Position numbers and translations under genes: made by a program. From assembly GCA_964425745.1 (NCBI GenBank), contig CAYRNW010000023.1, positions 1 through 41,521 on the forward strand: 41,521 nt of DNA. The letters run 5' to 3'. Position 1 is the first letter of the stretch. Every line of letters starts with the position of its first letter. The DNA is from CALCNS01 sp964425745 (GTDB lineage: Bacteria; Bacillota; JAAYKD01). Positions 40,453 to 41,521 of this stretch are shown here, piece by piece. A model generated the notes under the pieces. The model saw only the letters and a program-made list of their open reading frames with translations. It ran no database searches and was not told where the DNA came from.

Positions 40453-40887
40453 TTATTTTAATAAACGCTCTCGTAACATTTTCGCATAGTGACGTGAGAT
40501 GATGATTTTTTCTTGATTTTGCAACGTAGCAATAATGCGTCCGCCAAAATCACTTTGTAGCGCTTCAATGCTATGTAGATTCACGACCATGCTTTTGGAA
40601 CAATGGATAAAACCCACACTTGCATATTCGGCTGCTAACTCACTGAGTGTAGACGAAACCGGTAAAACACGCTCCGTAGTATAGGCAAAAACTTTGTTGT
40701 CGACCGATTCAAAATAAAGAATCTCGTTAGGGGAGAGCAAGCGGAAGCGGTCTTCGATTTTGACCGGAATCTTCTTCTCACGGGTTTGCAACCACTGCAA
40801 GATCTCTTTGATCTCCTCATCTTCAACGTCATAACGAAGGATGATCTCTTTCTCTATACCCGGTGCTTGGACGTGGGTAATCTTCAT
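40453..40887 (-). CDS. LytTR-family DNA-binding regulator without receiver domain
   Basis: A 144-residue protein whose C-terminal ~100 residues are a LytTR domain: KIEDRFRLLSPNEILYFESVDNKVFAYT, LSELAAEYASVGFIHCSKSMVVNLHSIEAL and IISRHYAKMLRERL. There is no response-regulator domain, so it is not an AgrA and is not controlled by phosphorylation. I chose the ATG of MKITHVQAPG, preceded by AGGAGGGATGACC. First gene of the operon with DUF3021 and an ABC exporter, which it probably controls. Confidence 0.92.
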   Translation of the reverse strand: MKITHVQAPGIEKEIILRYDVEDEEIKEILQWLQTREKKIPVKIEDRFRLLSPNEILYFESVDNKVFAYTTERVLPVSSTLSELAAEYASVGFIHCSKSMVVNLHSIEALQSDFGGRIIATLQNQEKIIISRHYAKMLRERLLK

Positions 40888-40906
40888 GGTCATCCCTCCT
40901 AAAACG

Positions 40907-40935
40907 AGTGTAAAACAATTTCCATAAAAAGGCAA
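40907..40935 (-). promoter_or_regulatory. sigma-A promoter of the LytTR-ABC operon
   Basis: TTGCCT, a 17-base spacer and TACACT on the minus strand, about 20 bases before the start codon. Confidence 0.75.
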
Positions 40936-40955
40936 GTGGTCTGGCCCCAAGTGGT
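40933..40955 (-). promoter_or_regulatory. candidate LytTR operator: two direct ACCACTTG copies
   Basis: On the minus strand ACCACTTG occurs twice with a 15-base period; the second copy touches the -35 box. LytTR proteins bind direct repeats upstream of their own promoters, usually with a longer period of about 21-22 bases, so this is tentative. Confidence 0.4.
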
Positions 40956-41026
40956 ATTTTATACGGCGCAAGATGCACAGAATGCATCAATATCCTTTCG
41001 CCACAAATCAAAACTTACCTTTTTTC

Positions 41027-41055
41027 TTGACCAAAAGGCCCTGAAATGATATACT
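41027..41055 (+). promoter_or_regulatory. sigma-A promoter of tmRNA
   Basis: TTGACC, a 17-base spacer and TATACT, ending about 30 bases before the mature tmRNA 5' end. Confidence 0.88.
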
Positions 41056-41085
41056 TCAAGATACTCCCGAACAAGGAGCCAATAT

Positions 41086-41438
41086 GGGGGCGCAATGGTT
41101 TCGACGGGGATAGGATTGGATTGGTAAGCGAGCTGTGGACCAGGGCCACAATAAAACTTGGACAGACAGATAACTGTCAACAATAATCAATTAATCGCTG
41201 CTTAGTAAATAAGTAGCCGTTCGACCAGCCTGCCGCCGACGGGGCTGGAAGAGCGTCAAATAGTTGGCTACCCATGGAGAGAGGTCTGTGTCTCCACCGG
41301 GGAAATTCACGGAATAGTGTAGGGCTGATTCGGTAACCGGAAGCAGCTTGAGGCGATAACTCAAATTGGTTACTACGCTCGAAGAAAGCCTTTTGGATTC
41401 ATTTTCGGACAGGAGTTCGATTCTCCTCGCCTCCACCA
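41086..41438 (+). ncRNA. ssrA: transfer-messenger RNA
   Basis: Rescues stalled ribosomes by trans-translation. The 5' end GGGGGCGCAATGGTTTCGAC and the 3' end GGAGTTCGATTCTCCTCGCC-TCCACCA form the tRNA-like domain; GGGGGCG pairs with CGCCTCC (one G-U) and ACCA follows. The tag reading frame ends ...ACT GTC AAC AAT AAT CAA TTA ATC GCT GCT TAG TAA, giving a tag that ends TVNNNQLIAA. The resume codon is uncertain: an in-frame TAA lies upstream, and no Ala or Gly codon stands at the expected place. Confidence 0.97.
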
Positions 41439-41447
41439 CAAAAGAAC

Positions 41448-41467
41448 ACACACCCTTTCGGGTGTGT
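41448..41467 (+). terminator. hairpin after tmRNA
   Basis: ACACACCC and GGGTGTGT around TTTC, ten bases after the tmRNA 3' end. No T-run follows, so it may act with the next hairpin. Confidence 0.6.
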
Positions 41468-41478
41468 CAGACTGTCAA

Positions 41479-41514
41479 AAAAGTCCAGATGAACGCGAGT
41501 TCAGCTGGGCTTTT
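41479..41514 (+). terminator. second hairpin with T-run after tmRNA
   Basis: AAAAGTCCAG and CTGGGCTTTT (one G-U pair) enclose an inner TGAAC-GCGA-GTTCA hairpin. It ends in TTTT at the window edge and fits an intrinsic terminator. Confidence 0.65.
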
Positions 41515-41521
41515 AGTAATG

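Noticed and set aside
40453..40887. The LytTR gene as the missing AgrA of the agr-like locus
   Set aside because: It has no receiver domain and belongs to a separate operon with its own promoter, a DUF3021 partner and an ABC exporter.

Overview
The window reads as chromosomal DNA of a member of the Bacillota, most likely a Clostridia-like anaerobe. The supporting signs are an agr-type cyclic peptide locus, FabK as the only enoyl-ACP reductase visible, a T-box leader in front of ileS, strong AGGAGG ribosome sites, several TTG starts, and sigma-A promoters close to TTGACA-17-TATAAT. I cannot name the genus. No phage, plasmid or CRISPR region is visible; most genes are housekeeping or regulatory.

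Layout. 1-5.1 kb: a short repeat, ftsH on the minus strand, then a plus-strand pair made of an unusual methyltransferase-AcpS fusion and alanine racemase. 5.2-8.1 kb: a three-gene set for amide and peptide hydrolysis (class I GATase-like hydrolase, DmpA-type peptidase, asparaginase). 8.2-14.4 kb: gltX on the minus strand, and divergently a T-box-controlled ileS followed by pepA. 14.4-17.9 kb: repeat-rich spacers around two acetyltransferases and rsgA. 17.9-18.2 kb: a promoter, a folded RNA and a terminator on the minus strand upstream of rsgA. 18.3-19.6 kb: a zinc-ribbon protein, an ECF sigma factor and its zinc anti-sigma factor. 19.7-25.2 kb: a type II fatty-acid operon transcribed fabH-acpP-fabK-fabD-fabG-fabF-fabZ. 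The AcpS domain at 3.6-3.95 kb would activate the ACP made here. 25.3-26.6 kb: gene remnants and four minus-strand tRNA genes interleaved with tadA, whose stop codon lies inside a tRNA-Ser gene. 26.7-31.0 kb: a DUF1508 protein, a KtrB/KtrA potassium system, tRNA-Ser(GCU), an UPF0173 hydrolase and a DUF554 membrane protein. 31.1-33.5 kb: a lipoprotein barnase with its barstar, divergent from a HerA/DUF853 ATPase. 33.6-37.1 kb: an agr-like operon (DUF5317, a kinase-less sensor-like membrane protein, AgrB, and a 40-residue AgrD) followed by a GGDEF/HD-GYP protein. 37.5-40.9 kb: a LytTR regulator, a DUF3021 membrane partner and a three-gene ABC exporter. 41.1-41.4 kb: tmRNA.

The strongest candidates for something new are the methyltransferase-AcpS fusion, the agr locus with no adjacent AgrC kinase or AgrA regulator (predicted ring CWWFF), the folded RNA upstream of rsgA, and the tadA/tRNA-Ser overlap. 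GGGGACGGTTC repeat units recur between gene ends throughout and appear to double as terminators.
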